From an uncultured Ruminococcus sp. (GTDB lineage: Bacteria > Bacillota > Clostridia > Oscillospirales > Ruminococcaceae): a stretch of DNA of 64,000 nt. Numbering within the stretch: position 1 is the first letter of the stretch; each line of letters begins with the position of its first letter. Under the pieces are notes generated by a model, which was given only the letters and a program-made list of their open reading frames with translations, ran no database searches and was not told where the DNA came from. This document shows positions 1-7,128 of this stretch, piece after piece. The translations under genes and the position numbers were made by a program. The stretch spans positions 124,001 through 188,000 of the forward strand of contig CAMBLM010000002.1 of NCBI GenBank assembly GCA_945868475.1, written 5' to 3'.

Positions 1-36
1 AAAACGGTGAAAAACGCGCTGGTTTTTCACCGTTGA
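1..36 (-). terminator. Hairpin downstream of zinc-ribbon gene
   Basis: The arms AACGGTGAAAAAC and GTTTTTCACCGTT pair perfectly around a short loop. On the minus strand the hairpin lies just after the zinc-ribbon gene and its last bases are T-rich, fitting an intrinsic terminator. The window edge cuts off the rest of the T-tract. Confidence 0.6.
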
Positions 37-55
37 AAGCATTGTGGATAAGGAC

Positions 56-334
56 TTAGCCCTGTTCCTTCATCTTTGCGAAGCACTCGCTGCAGTATAC
101 AGGACGGTCTTCTCTCGGTCTGAAAGGAACCTTTGCAACGCCGCCGCAGGAAGCGCATGTTGCTTCAAACATTTCTCTTTCTGTTCTTGTGCTGTTCTTT
201 CTTGCATCACGGCAAGCCTTGCATCTCTGTGGTTCGTTTACAAAACCCTTTTCAGCATAGAATTCCTGCTCTCCGGCTGTGAATACGAACTCATTTCCAC
301 ATTCCTTGCAAACTAATGTCTTGTCTTCGTACAT
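56..334 (-). CDS. Small zinc-ribbon protein (92 aa)
   Basis: This is a 92-residue soluble protein with four CxxC pairs: CKEC near residue 9, CKAC near 38, CASC near 60 and CSEC near 81. They are spaced as two treble-clef or zinc-ribbon units. Similar proteins in Clostridia are annotated only as zinc-ribbon domain proteins, and their substrate is unknown. The start is an ATG preceded by GAGGGAAA. The gene follows a sigma factor and a tRNA-like element on the same strand and ends before a strong hairpin, so it may be the last gene of that transcript. Zinc binding is inferred from the cysteines. Nucleic-acid binding is possible but cannot be shown from the sequence. Confidence 0.75.
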   Translation of the reverse strand: MYEDKTLVCKECGNEFVFTAGEQEFYAEKGFVNEPQRCKACRDARKNSTRTEREMFEATCASCGGVAKVPFRPREDRPVYCSECFAKMKEQG

Positions 335-370
335 TTTGATTTCCCTCGCTTAAAAATAATTAATAGATTT

Positions 371-449
371 TAGACCTGAGGACGGACTTGCACCGACACC
401 TTTGCCTTTTGTGGAAAGAACAACGCTCTGAACTTTAAGCTACTTGGCC
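371..449 (-). ncRNA. tRNA-like element (degenerate tRNA or pseudo-tRNA)
   Basis: Read on the minus strand, the segment folds partly like a tRNA. It has TA at positions 8-9, a D-stem GCTT/GAGC with an 8-nt loop, an anticodon-arm-like TTGT/ACAA with a 7-nt loop, and a T-arm GTCGG-TGCAAGT-CCGTC whose loop resembles TTCRANN. The acceptor GGCC/GGTC pairs for four bases and then fails, the T-stem has one mismatch, the base 5' of the apparent anticodon is C rather than U, and no CCA is encoded. It is probably a degenerate tRNA or tRNA mimic between the sigma-factor gene and the zinc-ribbon gene. A covariance-model scan would be needed to settle it. Confidence 0.4.
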
Positions 450-464
450 ATATATGAAAGCTTC

Positions 465-1052
465 TCATTTTCCGAGGAGCATTTTCAGCTTTTTTCTTAT
501 TCTGAAAACAGCATTATCTGCCGATTTTTCCGGGATGCCGAGCATCTCCGCGATCTCACGGTAGCTTCTTCCGTCCAGATAAAGCCCGAAAACCTTTGCT
601 TCGAGCGGCGAAAGCACCGATCCTATCATCTTTTTTATCCTTATGCCGCTTTCTTTTTCGAGGCAGATATTCTCGGGTGAGGAATCCGCGTCTGCGATGT
701 CGTTTTCATCGGTGATAACGGTCATATCGTTCCGCTTATGCTTTGCGATGGTCTGAGCCGCTGTTTTTATGCGGTTTGTGATACAGACATCGGCAAAGGA
801 AGAAAACCATGCGCCGTTTTCGCAGTCGAAGCTTTCTATAGCATTGCAAAGCGCGAGCAGACCCTCCTGCGTGAGGTCTTCAAGGTCGGAGCAGTTATCC
901 GAATAAGTGTGCGCTCTTTTCAGCACGAGCTTCATATAGCGCGAGATCATCACGGAAACCGCGTCCTTGCTTTCCCTGCTCTGCTGTCCTCTGTCATTGT
1001 GAATGACTTCTATAAGCTCTTTATCGGAGAGATCTTCAGTATTCCGGATCAA
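465..1052 (-). CDS. RNA polymerase sigma factor, sigma-70 family (SigH-like)
   Basis: This 195-residue protein directs RNA polymerase to a promoter class. Region 2 is recognisable around residues 55-95 (DLEDLTQEGLLAL, then an IESFD/FSSFADVCITNRI-type core). Region 4 is a helix-turn-helix around residues 145-190 (LSPLEAKVFGLYLDG, SYREIAEMLGI). The arrangement, with a short N-terminal stretch and no region 1, resembles SigH/SigK-type Firmicutes factors more than ECF factors, but the regulon cannot be told from sequence. The start is a TTG ten bases after GGAGG; no in-frame ATG is better placed. A near-consensus promoter (TTGACA-17-TAGAAT) lies about 90 bp upstream. In many Firmicutes sigH precedes rpmG-secE-nusG, which are absent here, so orthology to SigH is uncertain. 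Confidence 0.8.
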   Translation of the reverse strand: MIRNTEDLSDKELIEVIHNDRGQQSRESKDAVSVMISRYMKLVLKRAHTYSDNCSDLEDLTQEGLLALCNAIESFDCENGAWFSSFADVCITNRIKTAAQTIAKHKRNDMTVITDENDIADADSSPENICLEKESGIRIKKMIGSVLSPLEAKVFGLYLDGRSYREIAEMLGIPEKSADNAVFRIRKKLKMLLGK

Positions 1053-1139
1053 TTCAATTCAACCTCCGAAAAGCCTGCATTGGGATAAACTTAGACATTA
1101 GGAAAATATAGTTCAAAAATATTTCACCTAACTATCATA

Positions 1140-1168
1140 ATTCTAAACATTTTAATTCACTTTGTCAA
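1140..1168 (-). promoter_or_regulatory. Sigma-A promoter of the sigma-factor gene
   Basis: On the minus strand TTGACA (1168-1163) is separated by 17 bp from TAGAAT (1145-1140), about 90 bp upstream of the TTG start. The rest of the 560-bp intergenic region holds the yajC promoter and otherwise AT-rich sequence with no gene I can recognise. Confidence 0.65.
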
Positions 1169-1507
1169 GTAAAATTCCGCTTTTTATTGCTTTCGTTGAT
1201 TTTTTTGGTAAAGTTGGCTTAATCGTTTAAGACTTTTTAGCTATTTTTACCCTCTTTTTCAATGATATATGACAAAATAAACAAGAGTTGACAATTGAGG
1301 CTCAACGGACGTTCAAAAATAAGGTCTTCCGCAATTATCCTATATAAATAGTATAGTCAGCATCTTTGCTTTTCCGTAACTTTCTGTTTCGGGATTTAAC
1401 AGCTTATACAAAATTTTGGTTTACAATGAAAACGTTTGCTTATGCTTCACTCAAACGCTATTAAATATTAACTATTCATTATAAATTATCAATTTTCTAT
1501 AAAACGC

Positions 1508-1536
1508 TTGCAATTGGGTTTAAAAAATGTTATAAT
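1508..1536 (+). promoter_or_regulatory. Sigma-A promoter of yajC
   Basis: TTGCAA, a 17-bp spacer and a perfect TATAAT preceded by TGT (extended -10). It lies about 75 bp upstream of the yajC start and would make a leader with GGAGG near 1600. Confidence 0.8.
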
Positions 1537-1612
1537 GGTAAATATTGAATTTATATCGATAATTCAGGGACGAAATGATGTCCCCTTATCAATTTTGGAG
1601 GTTTAAAGACTT

Positions 1613-2044
1613 ATGTTTACAAATTCACTTATTGCTTTTGCGACAGAAACCGCTGCCACCACAGCAACAATGGACACAAAGGCAAGCACTATCTCGATGC
1701 TTTTCTCGTTCGGTCTTCTTATCATCGTTTTCTACTTCTTCCTTATCAGACCTCAGAAGAAAAAAGAAAAGGAAGCAAAGCAGCTTCGTGATAATCTTCA
1801 GATCGGTGACGAAGTTACGACTATCGGCGGCATTGTCGGCATCATCGTTCGCAAAAACGAAGACACCTGCGTTATCGAAACAGGCGGCGACCGCAGCAAG
1901 ATCCGTGTAAAGCTCTGGGCAATTTCCGAAAACAACACCGTTCATGATGTTGCCGAAGAAAGCGCAAAGGAATCCTTCAAGCCCAAGAAGGAAAAGAAGG
2001 ACAAGGAAGCTGAAAAGGCAGAAAAGTCCGACAAGGCTGAATAA
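1613..2044 (+). CDS. yajC: Preprotein translocase subunit YajC
   Basis: YajC is a small single-span membrane protein that associates with SecDF and SecYEG. The 143-residue product has a short N-terminal segment, one membrane helix (about residues 28-45, SMLFSFGLLIIVFYFF) followed by the family signature RPQKKKEKE, then a conserved domain LQIGDEVTTIGGIVGII, and a long Lys/Glu-rich C-terminal tail. GGAGG lies eight bases before the ATG. It is followed by the TIGR04086 membrane protein gene, SCIFF and scfB, an order seen widely in Clostridia. The highly charged tail (about residues 115-143) is longer than in E. coli and is probably disordered. Confidence 0.92.
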   Translation: MFTNSLIAFATETAATTATMDTKASTISMLFSFGLLIIVFYFFLIRPQKKKEKEAKQLRDNLQIGDEVTTIGGIVGIIVRKNEDTCVIETGGDRSKIRVKLWAISENNTVHDVAEESAKESFKPKKEKKDKEAEKAEKSDKAE

Positions 2045-2057
2045 TCACGAATATTAT

Positions 2058-2107
2058 CTCCGCCCTGCACATATATTTTACAAATATGCGCAGGGCGGAG
2101 GTTTTTC
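2058..2107 (+). terminator. Terminator or attenuator after yajC that includes the next Shine-Dalgarno
   Basis: CTCCGCCCTGC (2058-2068) pairs with GCAGGGCGGAG (2090-2100) across a weakly self-pairing AT loop and is followed by GTTTTTCTT. The 3' arm contains GGCGGAGG, which is also the Shine-Dalgarno of the next gene (ATG 2110). The hairpin could therefore both reduce read-through and hide that ribosome site. Confidence 0.7.
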
Positions 2108-2109
2108 TT

Positions 2110-2511
2110 ATGCGGAAAAGTGCGGAGCAGAAACACAAGGACGAGGTCATACGAACGGTAGTGACGGCGGTGCTTTCGGGCATCGGTGTGCTTTCGGTGT
2201 GTCTTTTCGTTTTTGGTGAAATTGCAGTAAAGGTCGATATTTCAGACGGGATAATGTCCGTAATGGCGCAGATATCGCTTGCGGCAGGCTGTTTCGCGGC
2301 TGCTTTTACTGCTGCGAAACAGCGCGGCAGAAAGGGACTGCTTTCGGGACTTTGCTGCGGAGGCATTGCTTTCGCGGTGATATTTCTGCTCGGTATCATC
2401 TTCGCCGGAAGTTTCTCCGCAGGCGGCTTTATATCGAAGATACTTGCAATAGCTGCCTGTTCGGCGGCAGGCGGCATGCTTGGAGTAAATTCAAAGAAAA
2501 AATTTCGTTAA
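2110..2511 (+). CDS. TIGR04086 family membrane protein
   Basis: This 133-residue integral membrane protein is of unknown function. After a short charged N-terminus (RKSAEQKHKDEV) there are four likely membrane helices, near residues 15-37, 47-67, 73-101 and 109-127, with Gly/Ala-rich sequence. The family is typically found beside the SCIFF peptide and its maturase in Clostridia, which is exactly the position here, so a link to export or handling of the modified peptide is often suspected but unproven. The track start at 2086 is rejected because ATG 2110 has a well-spaced GGCGGAGG, which sits in the 3' arm of the preceding hairpin. Confidence 0.75.
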   Translation: MRKSAEQKHKDEVIRTVVTAVLSGIGVLSVCLFVFGEIAVKVDISDGIMSVMAQISLAAGCFAAAFTAAKQRGRKGLLSGLCCGGIAFAVIFLLGIIFAGSFSAGGFISKILAIAACSAAGGMLGVNSKKKFR

Positions 2512-2519
2512 ACTGCCTA

Positions 2520-2548
2520 TTGAAATTTGAAAAGATATGTGTTATAAT
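2520..2548 (+). promoter_or_regulatory. Sigma-A promoter of the SCIFF gene
   Basis: TTGAAA, 17 bp, TATAAT with an upstream TGT extended -10. The start of transcription would fall about 25-30 bp before the SCIFF ATG, giving the peptide its own strong promoter separate from yajC. Confidence 0.8.
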
Positions 2549-2581
2549 GTAATAAATAATTATTTAGTGGAGGATTTTGTT

Positions 2582-2719
2582 ATGAAGCACATCAAGACCA
2601 TCAATGCGGCTAACCTCAAGAAAACAGCTGAAAAGGGCGGCTGCGGCAAGTGCCAGGCTTCCTGTCAGTCTGCTTGCAAGACTTCTTGCACAGTTGCTAA
2701 CCAGAAGTGCGAAAAGTGA
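2582..2719 (+). CDS. scfA: SCIFF ribosomal peptide precursor (six cysteines in forty-five residues)
   Basis: SCIFF is the precursor of a ribosomally made, post-translationally modified peptide almost universal in Clostridia; a radical SAM enzyme installs thioether links on it. This one is exactly 45 residues with six cysteines at positions 21, 24, 28, 32, 36 and 43, following a conserved leader (MKHIKTINAANLKK) and a Gly-Gly before the first Cys. The track start at 2537 is wrong: the ATG at 2582 has GGAGG upstream and gives the canonical N-terminus. Its maturase gene scfB follows, separated by an intrinsic terminator that should favour many copies of peptide per maturase. The final biological role of the mature peptide is unknown. 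Confidence 0.95.
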   Translation: MKHIKTINAANLKKTAEKGGCGKCQASCQSACKTSCTVANQKCEK

Positions 2720-2776
2720 TCCGGTGATCGGCTGAATTGCTGCGGGGCGGCTCACTTTTGCCGTCCTCGCATAAAT

Positions 2777-2804
2777 CCGGCTGTCTGCCGGGTTTTATTT
2801 TTTA
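2777..2804 (+). terminator. Intrinsic terminator between SCIFF and scfB
   Basis: CCGGC-TGTCT-GCCGG followed by GTTTTATTTTTTAT. It is placed to make a short abundant SCIFF transcript with partial read-through into scfB, for which I see no separate consensus promoter. Confidence 0.8.
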
Positions 2805-2846
2805 TAAAAAAACTTCCCACTGTTTTTGTTTGAAAGGTAAGATCTT

Positions 2847-4229
2847 ATGATTCATAAATACAAGCTTAACGGATATAATATAGTTCTCGACGTAAACAGC
2901 GGCGGCGTTCACCTCGTGGACGAGCTTACTTATGATATGCTCGACAATGTTGAGCCTCCGTTCGAGGACAAGTGTCCCGAAAGAGTCAAGGAAAAGCTTT
3001 CGCGCTTCTACTCCCCCGAAGATATCGAATCCTGCTATCAGGAAGTCGTTGAGCTTTACAGGAATGAAGTTCTTTTCTCCGAGGATACATATGAAAAGTT
3101 CGCTAAGTATTCCGTTCCTGCTCCGATAAAGGCAATGTGCCTGCTCGTTGAACAGGACTGCAACCTCCGCTGTGAATACTGCTTCGCATCACAGGGCGAC
3201 TACGGCACGGGCTGCAGAATGCACATGGATTTTGAAACGGGCAAAAAGGCACTCGACTTCCTGCTTGAAAAGTCGGTCGGCAGAGAGAACCTCGAAGTTG
3301 ACTTCTTCGGCGGTGAACCGCTCATGAACTGGAACGTTGTAAAGCAGCTCGTTGAATACGGCCGTTCCAAGGAAAAGGAATACAACAAGAACTTCCGCTT
3401 CACAGTTACAACGAACGGTATGCTCCTCGATGCGGACAAGATCGACTTTATCAACAAGGAAATGAGCAACGTTGTTCTCTCCGTTGACGGACGCAAGGAA
3501 GTCAATGACCGCATGAGAAAGCGTATCGACGGCACGGGCAGCTATGACCGCTTTATGCCGAAGTACAAAGAGCTTGTTGAAAAGAGAAACCACCGGAACT
3601 ACTATGTTCGCGGCACCTTCACAAAGTATAACCTCGACTTCTCGAATGACGTTTACAGCCTTTTCAACGAGGGCTTCGATCAGATCTCCGTTGAGCCGTG
3701 CGTAAGCGACCCGAAAGAGCCTTACTCCATCACGCAGAGCGACCTCCCGAGAGTTTTCTCCGAGTATGAAAAGCTTGCGCAGATGCTTCTTATCAACGAC
3801 AAGCAGGGCAAGCACTTCAACTTCTTCCACTTTATGCTCGACCTTGACCAAGGACCTTGCGCTATCAAGCGTCTGAGAGGCTGCAGCAGCGGCAACGAAT
3901 ATGTAGCTATCACTCCCGAGGGTGACATCTACCCCTGCCACCAGTTCGTCGGCGTTGAGGATATGAAGATGGGCAACATTAACGAGGGTACATTCAACGA
4001 AGAGCTGAAAAAAGAATTTGCAGGTGCGCACATTTACTCCAAGGAAGACTGCAAGAAGTGCTGGGCAAGATTCTACTGCAGCGGCGGCTGTAATGCGAAC
4101 AACTTCATTTACAACGGCGACATTCATCAGGCGCACAAGATCTCCTGCGAGATCGAAAAGAAGCGTCTTGAATGTGCTATCATGATGAAAGCTGCAAAGG
4201 CTGCGGAAGAACAGGGCATTGAATTATAA
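2847..4229 (+). CDS. scfB: SCIFF thioether-forming radical SAM/SPASM maturase
   Basis: This 460-residue enzyme cleaves S-adenosylmethionine reductively and joins SCIFF cysteines to neighbouring alpha-carbons. The N-terminal 90 residues form a peptide-recognition region. The radical SAM cluster motif is C105-x3-C109-x2-C112 (CNLRCEYC), with GGEPL at 155-159. The C-terminal SPASM domain provides ligands for auxiliary Fe-S clusters: C338, C346, C364, C402, C405, C411, C415 and C434. The length is as expected for the family. An AAAGG ribosome site precedes the ATG. It pairs with the SCIFF gene 127 bp upstream. The stop codon lies directly against an AT-rich palindromic repeat. Confidence 0.95.
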   Translation: MIHKYKLNGYNIVLDVNSGGVHLVDELTYDMLDNVEPPFEDKCPERVKEKLSRFYSPEDIESCYQEVVELYRNEVLFSEDTYEKFAKYSVPAPIKAMCLLVEQDCNLRCEYCFASQGDYGTGCRMHMDFETGKKALDFLLEKSVGRENLEVDFFGGEPLMNWNVVKQLVEYGRSKEKEYNKNFRFTVTTNGMLLDADKIDFINKEMSNVVLSVDGRKEVNDRMRKRIDGTGSYDRFMPKYKELVEKRNHRNYYVRGTFTKYNLDFSNDVYSLFNEGFDQISVEPCVSDPKEPYSITQSDLPRVFSEYEKLAQMLLINDKQGKHFNFFHFMLDLDQGPCAIKRLRGCSSGNEYVAITPEGDIYPCHQFVGVEDMKMGNINEGTFNEELKKEFAGAHIYSKEDCKKCWARFYCSGGCNANNFIYNGDIHQAHKISCEIEKKRLECAIMMKAAKAAEEQGIEL

Positions 4230-4413
4230 TTTGGAATTAGGAATTCGGAATGCGGAATTATCTAATGCGTAATTCGTAATTAAGCTTCGCTATTTTGATA
4301 GATATTTATAAAAAGGTGCTGTCACGTTTTTTGTGACAGCACCTTTTTTATTTATGCTATTATTGTGTATTGCAATCTATTTGCAAAATACAATAATTAC
4401 GCATTACGAATTG
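4228..4413. repeat. Nested palindromic gene-end element R1
   Basis: The left AT arms (GGAATTAGGAATTCGG and AATGCGTAATTCGTAATT types) begin at the scfB stop. The centre is a perfect terminator hairpin and the right arm AATAATTACGCATTACGAATT runs into the 3' end of the convergent tfoX-like gene. Left and right arms are reverse complements of one another. Confidence 0.8.
4311..4350. terminator. Bidirectional terminator between scfB and tfoX-like gene
   Basis: AAAAGGTGCTGTCAC and GTGACAGCACCTTTT form a 15-bp perfect stem around GTTTTTT, with A-run and T-run on the two flanks, so it should stop transcripts arriving from either side. Confidence 0.9.
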
Positions 4414-4732
4414 AATTTTTCGGTTCGGGGTAGATTTCCTCAAAAAGCTTTTGCAAGAAAGCCTTATCGTCAATTTTTTCGCAAAGTATCATATTCTTTG
4501 CGCCGTCATAAGGCGGCTCGTGCGGCGAATCGGGCATAAGTTTTTCTGCGCTCGGGGTAGGCTTTATCAGCAGACGGTCATCGCAGACATAAGCGGTTAT
4601 CTTTCCTTTATAATAGATGATATACTCCCCCATCATCTGCTTATAATTTATATTTTCAAGGTTTGAGAGCTGTTCGAGGACATATTCGAGAAATTCTTTT
4701 CGTGACGGCACTGCATACTCCCCCTTTTTCAT
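4397..4732 (-). CDS. TfoX/Sxy N-terminal domain protein
   Basis: This 111-residue protein consists of just the N-terminal domain of the TfoX/Sxy family (the pattern MMGEYIIYYKGKITAYVCDDRLLIK). In gamma-proteobacteria full-length TfoX co-activates competence genes. Firmicutes versions with only this domain have no established role, so I do not assign competence. The C-terminal residues SIRNA and the stop codon are coded by the right arm of palindromic element R1 (AATTCGTAATGCGTAA), so the natural end of the protein may have been altered by the repeat. It is convergent to scfB and divergent from purB. Confidence 0.8.
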   Translation of the reverse strand: MKKGEYAVPSRKEFLEYVLEQLSNLENINYKQMMGEYIIYYKGKITAYVCDDRLLIKPTPSAEKLMPDSPHEPPYDGAKNMILCEKIDDKAFLQKLFEEIYPEPKNSIRNA

Positions 4733-4802
4733 TGTTTATTTGTATTGTATCACAGATTCACGGAAAATTCAAGCTTTTTCTCGGGCAAATGCGCTAAACC
4801 GC

Positions 4803-4831
4803 TTGCAATATGCACTTTAGTATGGTATAAT
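4803..4831 (+). promoter_or_regulatory. Sigma-A promoter of purB
   Basis: TTGCAA, 17 bp, TATAAT with extended TGG. It lies 45 bp before the purB ATG. No purine riboswitch fits in this short leader. Confidence 0.8.
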
Positions 4832-4876
4832 GAAAATATAATTTTCGTTTATATTATGAATTAGGAGTTGTTTTTG

Positions 4877-6310
4877 ATGTCTTTTGATAGCTATGAATCC
4901 CCTTTCTGCACCCGATATGCGAGCAAGGAAATGCAGTATATCTTCTCCGCAGACAAAAAATTCACCACCTGGAGAAAGCTTTGGGTCGCTCTTGCAAGAG
5001 CTGAAATGAAGCTCGGACTTCCTGTTACTCAGGAACAGGTGGACGAGCTTGAAGCAAACGTTGACAACATTGACTATGCTGTTGCCGCTGAGAGAGAAAA
5101 GCTCGTTCGTCACGATGTTATGGCTCACGTTTACACCTATGGTCTTGCTTGTCCCAAGGCCAAGGGTATCATTCACCTCGGTGCTACTTCCTGCTACGTT
5201 GGCGACAACACCGACATTATCATTATGCGTGATGCGCTCAAAGTCGTAAAGAGAAAGCTTATCAACGTTCTCGGTCAGCTTTCCGAATTTGCAATGGAAT
5301 ACAAGGATATGCCTTGTCTTGCTTACACACATCTCCAGCCTGCACAGCTCACGACTGTCGGCAAGCGCGCTACTCTTTGGATGAATGAGCTTCTTATGGA
5401 TCTCAACGAAATTGATTATCGTATCGAGAACCTTGCGCTCCTCGGCTCAAAGGGTACAACGGGCACACAGGCTTCGTTTATGGAGCTTTTCGAGGGCGAC
5501 ACGGACAAGGTAAAGAAGCTTGAAGAGCTTATTGCAGAAGAGATGGGCTTCGACAAGGTAGTTCCCGTATCGGGTCAGACCTATTCGAGAAAGATAGATT
5601 CACAGATCGTTGCAACACTCAGCGGAATCGCACAGTCGGCAATGAAGTTCGCAAACGATATGAGAATCCTCCAGAACTTCAAGGAAATGGAAGAACCGTT
5701 TGAGAAGAACCAGATTGGCTCGTCCGCAATGCCTTACAAGAGAAATCCTATGCGCTGTGAGCGTATCACTGCTCTTGCGCGTTATGTTATGATTGACTCG
5801 CTCAACCCTGCATTCACCGCAGGTACACAGTGGTTTGAGAGAACGCTCGATGACTCGGCTAACAAGAGAATTTCCGTTGCCGAGGGCTTCCTTGCTATCG
5901 ACGCTATCCTCAATATCCTTATCAATGTAACATCGGGAATCGTTGTATATCCAAAGGTTATCCGCGCAAGGATCATGAAGGAGCTTCCGTTTATGGCTTC
6001 CGAGAACATTATGATGGACGCTGTAAAGAGAGGCGGCGACAGACAGGCTCTCCACGAAAAGATCCGTACCTACGCAATGGAGGCCGGCAAGCAGGTCAAG
6101 GAATTCGGTCTTGAAAATGACCTTATTGAGAGAATTCTCGCTGACCCCGATTTCAAGACCTCGAGAGAAGAGATCGAAGCTATTCTTCAGCCTGAGCATT
6201 TCACGGGCAGAAGCGCACAGCAGACCGAAGAGTTCGTAAACGGACTTATCAAGCCTATCCTTGAAGCAAACAAGGACATTATGGGTGAAAAGGCAGAACT
6301 TACAGTTTAA
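4877..6310 (+). CDS. purB: Adenylosuccinate lyase
   Basis: PurB releases fumarate from SAICAR and from adenylosuccinate, two steps of purine and AMP synthesis. The 477-residue product belongs to the fumarase/aspartase superfamily and carries its signature loop GSSAMPYKRNP around residue 285, plus the conserved GATS segment (about 96-100) and the THLQPAQ segment (about 150). The length fits the longer, eukaryote-like branch of the family. AGGAG lies nine bases before ATG 4877, so the in-frame TTG at 4868 is rejected. No other pur gene is adjacent, so it is a stand-alone transcription unit from its own promoter. Palindromic element R2 begins at the stop codon. Confidence 0.95.
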   Translation: MSFDSYESPFCTRYASKEMQYIFSADKKFTTWRKLWVALARAEMKLGLPVTQEQVDELEANVDNIDYAVAAEREKLVRHDVMAHVYTYGLACPKAKGIIHLGATSCYVGDNTDIIIMRDALKVVKRKLINVLGQLSEFAMEYKDMPCLAYTHLQPAQLTTVGKRATLWMNELLMDLNEIDYRIENLALLGSKGTTGTQASFMELFEGDTDKVKKLEELIAEEMGFDKVVPVSGQTYSRKIDSQIVATLSGIAQSAMKFANDMRILQNFKEMEEPFEKNQIGSSAMPYKRNPMRCERITALARYVMIDSLNPAFTAGTQWFERTLDDSANKRISVAEGFLAIDAILNILINVTSGIVVYPKVIRARIMKELPFMASENIMMDAVKRGGDRQALHEKIRTYAMEAGKQVKEFGLENDLIERILADPDFKTSREEIEAILQPEHFTGRSAQQTEEFVNGLIKPILEANKDIMGEKAELTV

Positions 6311-6655
6311 TGCGTAATGCGTAATGCGTAATTATTTTGTTCAGTGAGTTCATATTGAACACCATAGGGGGACGGTTTTCCCGTCCCATGCCGCAAGGCG
6401 TTTATGAAATAAACGAACAAGCCTGTTTTCAAGGTAAAACCTTTGAAAACAGGCTTGTATTTTTATTATTAACGGTATTGGTACGTCAAAATCGCTGACG
6501 CGATTCGTGACGTGAAACCCGTCCACTACAATTTTTCATGCGTTTTGCATAACAGATTGGTACATTAAACGGGCGGATATAGGATCCGCCCGTACGGAAT
6601 TCAGGTTTTCACAACAAATATGCGAAACAAAATAATTACGCATTACGAATTAGTC
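6308..6655. repeat. Nested palindromic gene-end element R2
   Basis: In order there are: an AT arm (TAATGCGTAATGCGTAATGCG) starting at the purB stop; a GGGGACGG..CCGTCCC..GCCGCAAGGCG block; a hairpin CAAGCCTGTTTTCAA../..TTGAAAACAGGCTTG at about 6418-6460; a second nested hairpin ACGTCA..ATCGC..GCGAT..TGACGT; a GGGCGGATAT..ATCCGCCC block near 6570-6598; and a closing AT arm ATTACGCATTACGAATT that supplies the stop of the convergent DUF1934 gene. Confidence 0.8.
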
Positions 6656-7071
6656 ATTATCTCAATGTAAACTTCATTGTCCGAAACATAGCTTGAATTT
6701 ATATCGACCGTATATTTTAAATAAAGGTCGCCGCCGTCTGCGGTGAGGTTGTTTACTATCGACTGCGTGTAAATGCCGATAGTCATATCGCCGTATGGTG
6801 TACCGTAATGGCAATGATGCTTTTTATCCTTTTCGATGATAAGGTTCGTGCCTGCTTCGCCGCTTCGTACTATTGAGGCGCTTTCGTTGCCGAACGCGGT
6901 TATTTCCGTGCGCGCGCCCTCAAAGCCTGTTGCTTCGGTTTCGTCATAGGCGATTTTAAATCCGCCGCCCTTCACGGTCGAAAAAGTTGCGCCCGTTATA
7001 AGCTCGGTTTCGTTTCTTTCCCTATCTACCTGCTGAACGCCTTTCAGCGTTATTGTAACGTCTTTTTTCAT
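6643..7071 (-). CDS. DUF1934 domain protein
   Basis: This is a 142-residue soluble protein of the DUF1934 (YwiB-like) family, predicted as a small lipocalin-like beta-barrel of unknown ligand. Features visible here are alternating beta-strand sequence, the opening VTITLKGVQQVD, and the stretch HYGTPYGDMTIGIYTQSI near residue 90. It lies just downstream of ddl and murI on the same strand, separated from murI by a strong terminator, and may be expressed by read-through. The last codons (TNS, stop) are made by the arm of palindromic element R2. Confidence 0.8.
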   Translation of the reverse strand: MKKDVTITLKGVQQVDRERNETELITGATFSTVKGGGFKIAYDETEATGFEGARTEITAFGNESASIVRSGEAGTNLIIEKDKKHHCHYGTPYGDMTIGIYTQSIVNNLTADGGDLYLKYTVDINSSYVSDNEVYIEIMTNS

Positions 7072-7085
7072 ATTTGACCTCTTAG

Positions 7086-7124
7086 AAAAAGCCGCCGATC
7101 GTTGCTTTGAGCATCGGCGGTTTC
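7086..7124 (-). terminator. Intrinsic terminator after murI
   Basis: On the minus strand CCGCCGATG...ATCGGCGGC is followed by TTTTTC. It lies a few bases past the murI stop codon and ahead of the DUF1934 gene. Confidence 0.8.
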
Positions 7125-7128
7125 TTTT

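Noticed and set aside
371-449. GGTGCAAGTCCG considered as part of a cobalamin riboswitch
   Set aside because: The B12 box and other aptamer helices are missing; a tRNA-like fold fits better.
3189-4136. Long minus-strand ORF (315 aa) opposite scfB
   Set aside because: It is the antisense shadow of scfB; no ribosome site or recognisable domain, and scfB is certain.
4868-4876. TTG start of purB in the ORF track
   Set aside because: It is adjacent to AGGAG without spacing; ATG 4877 has nine bases.
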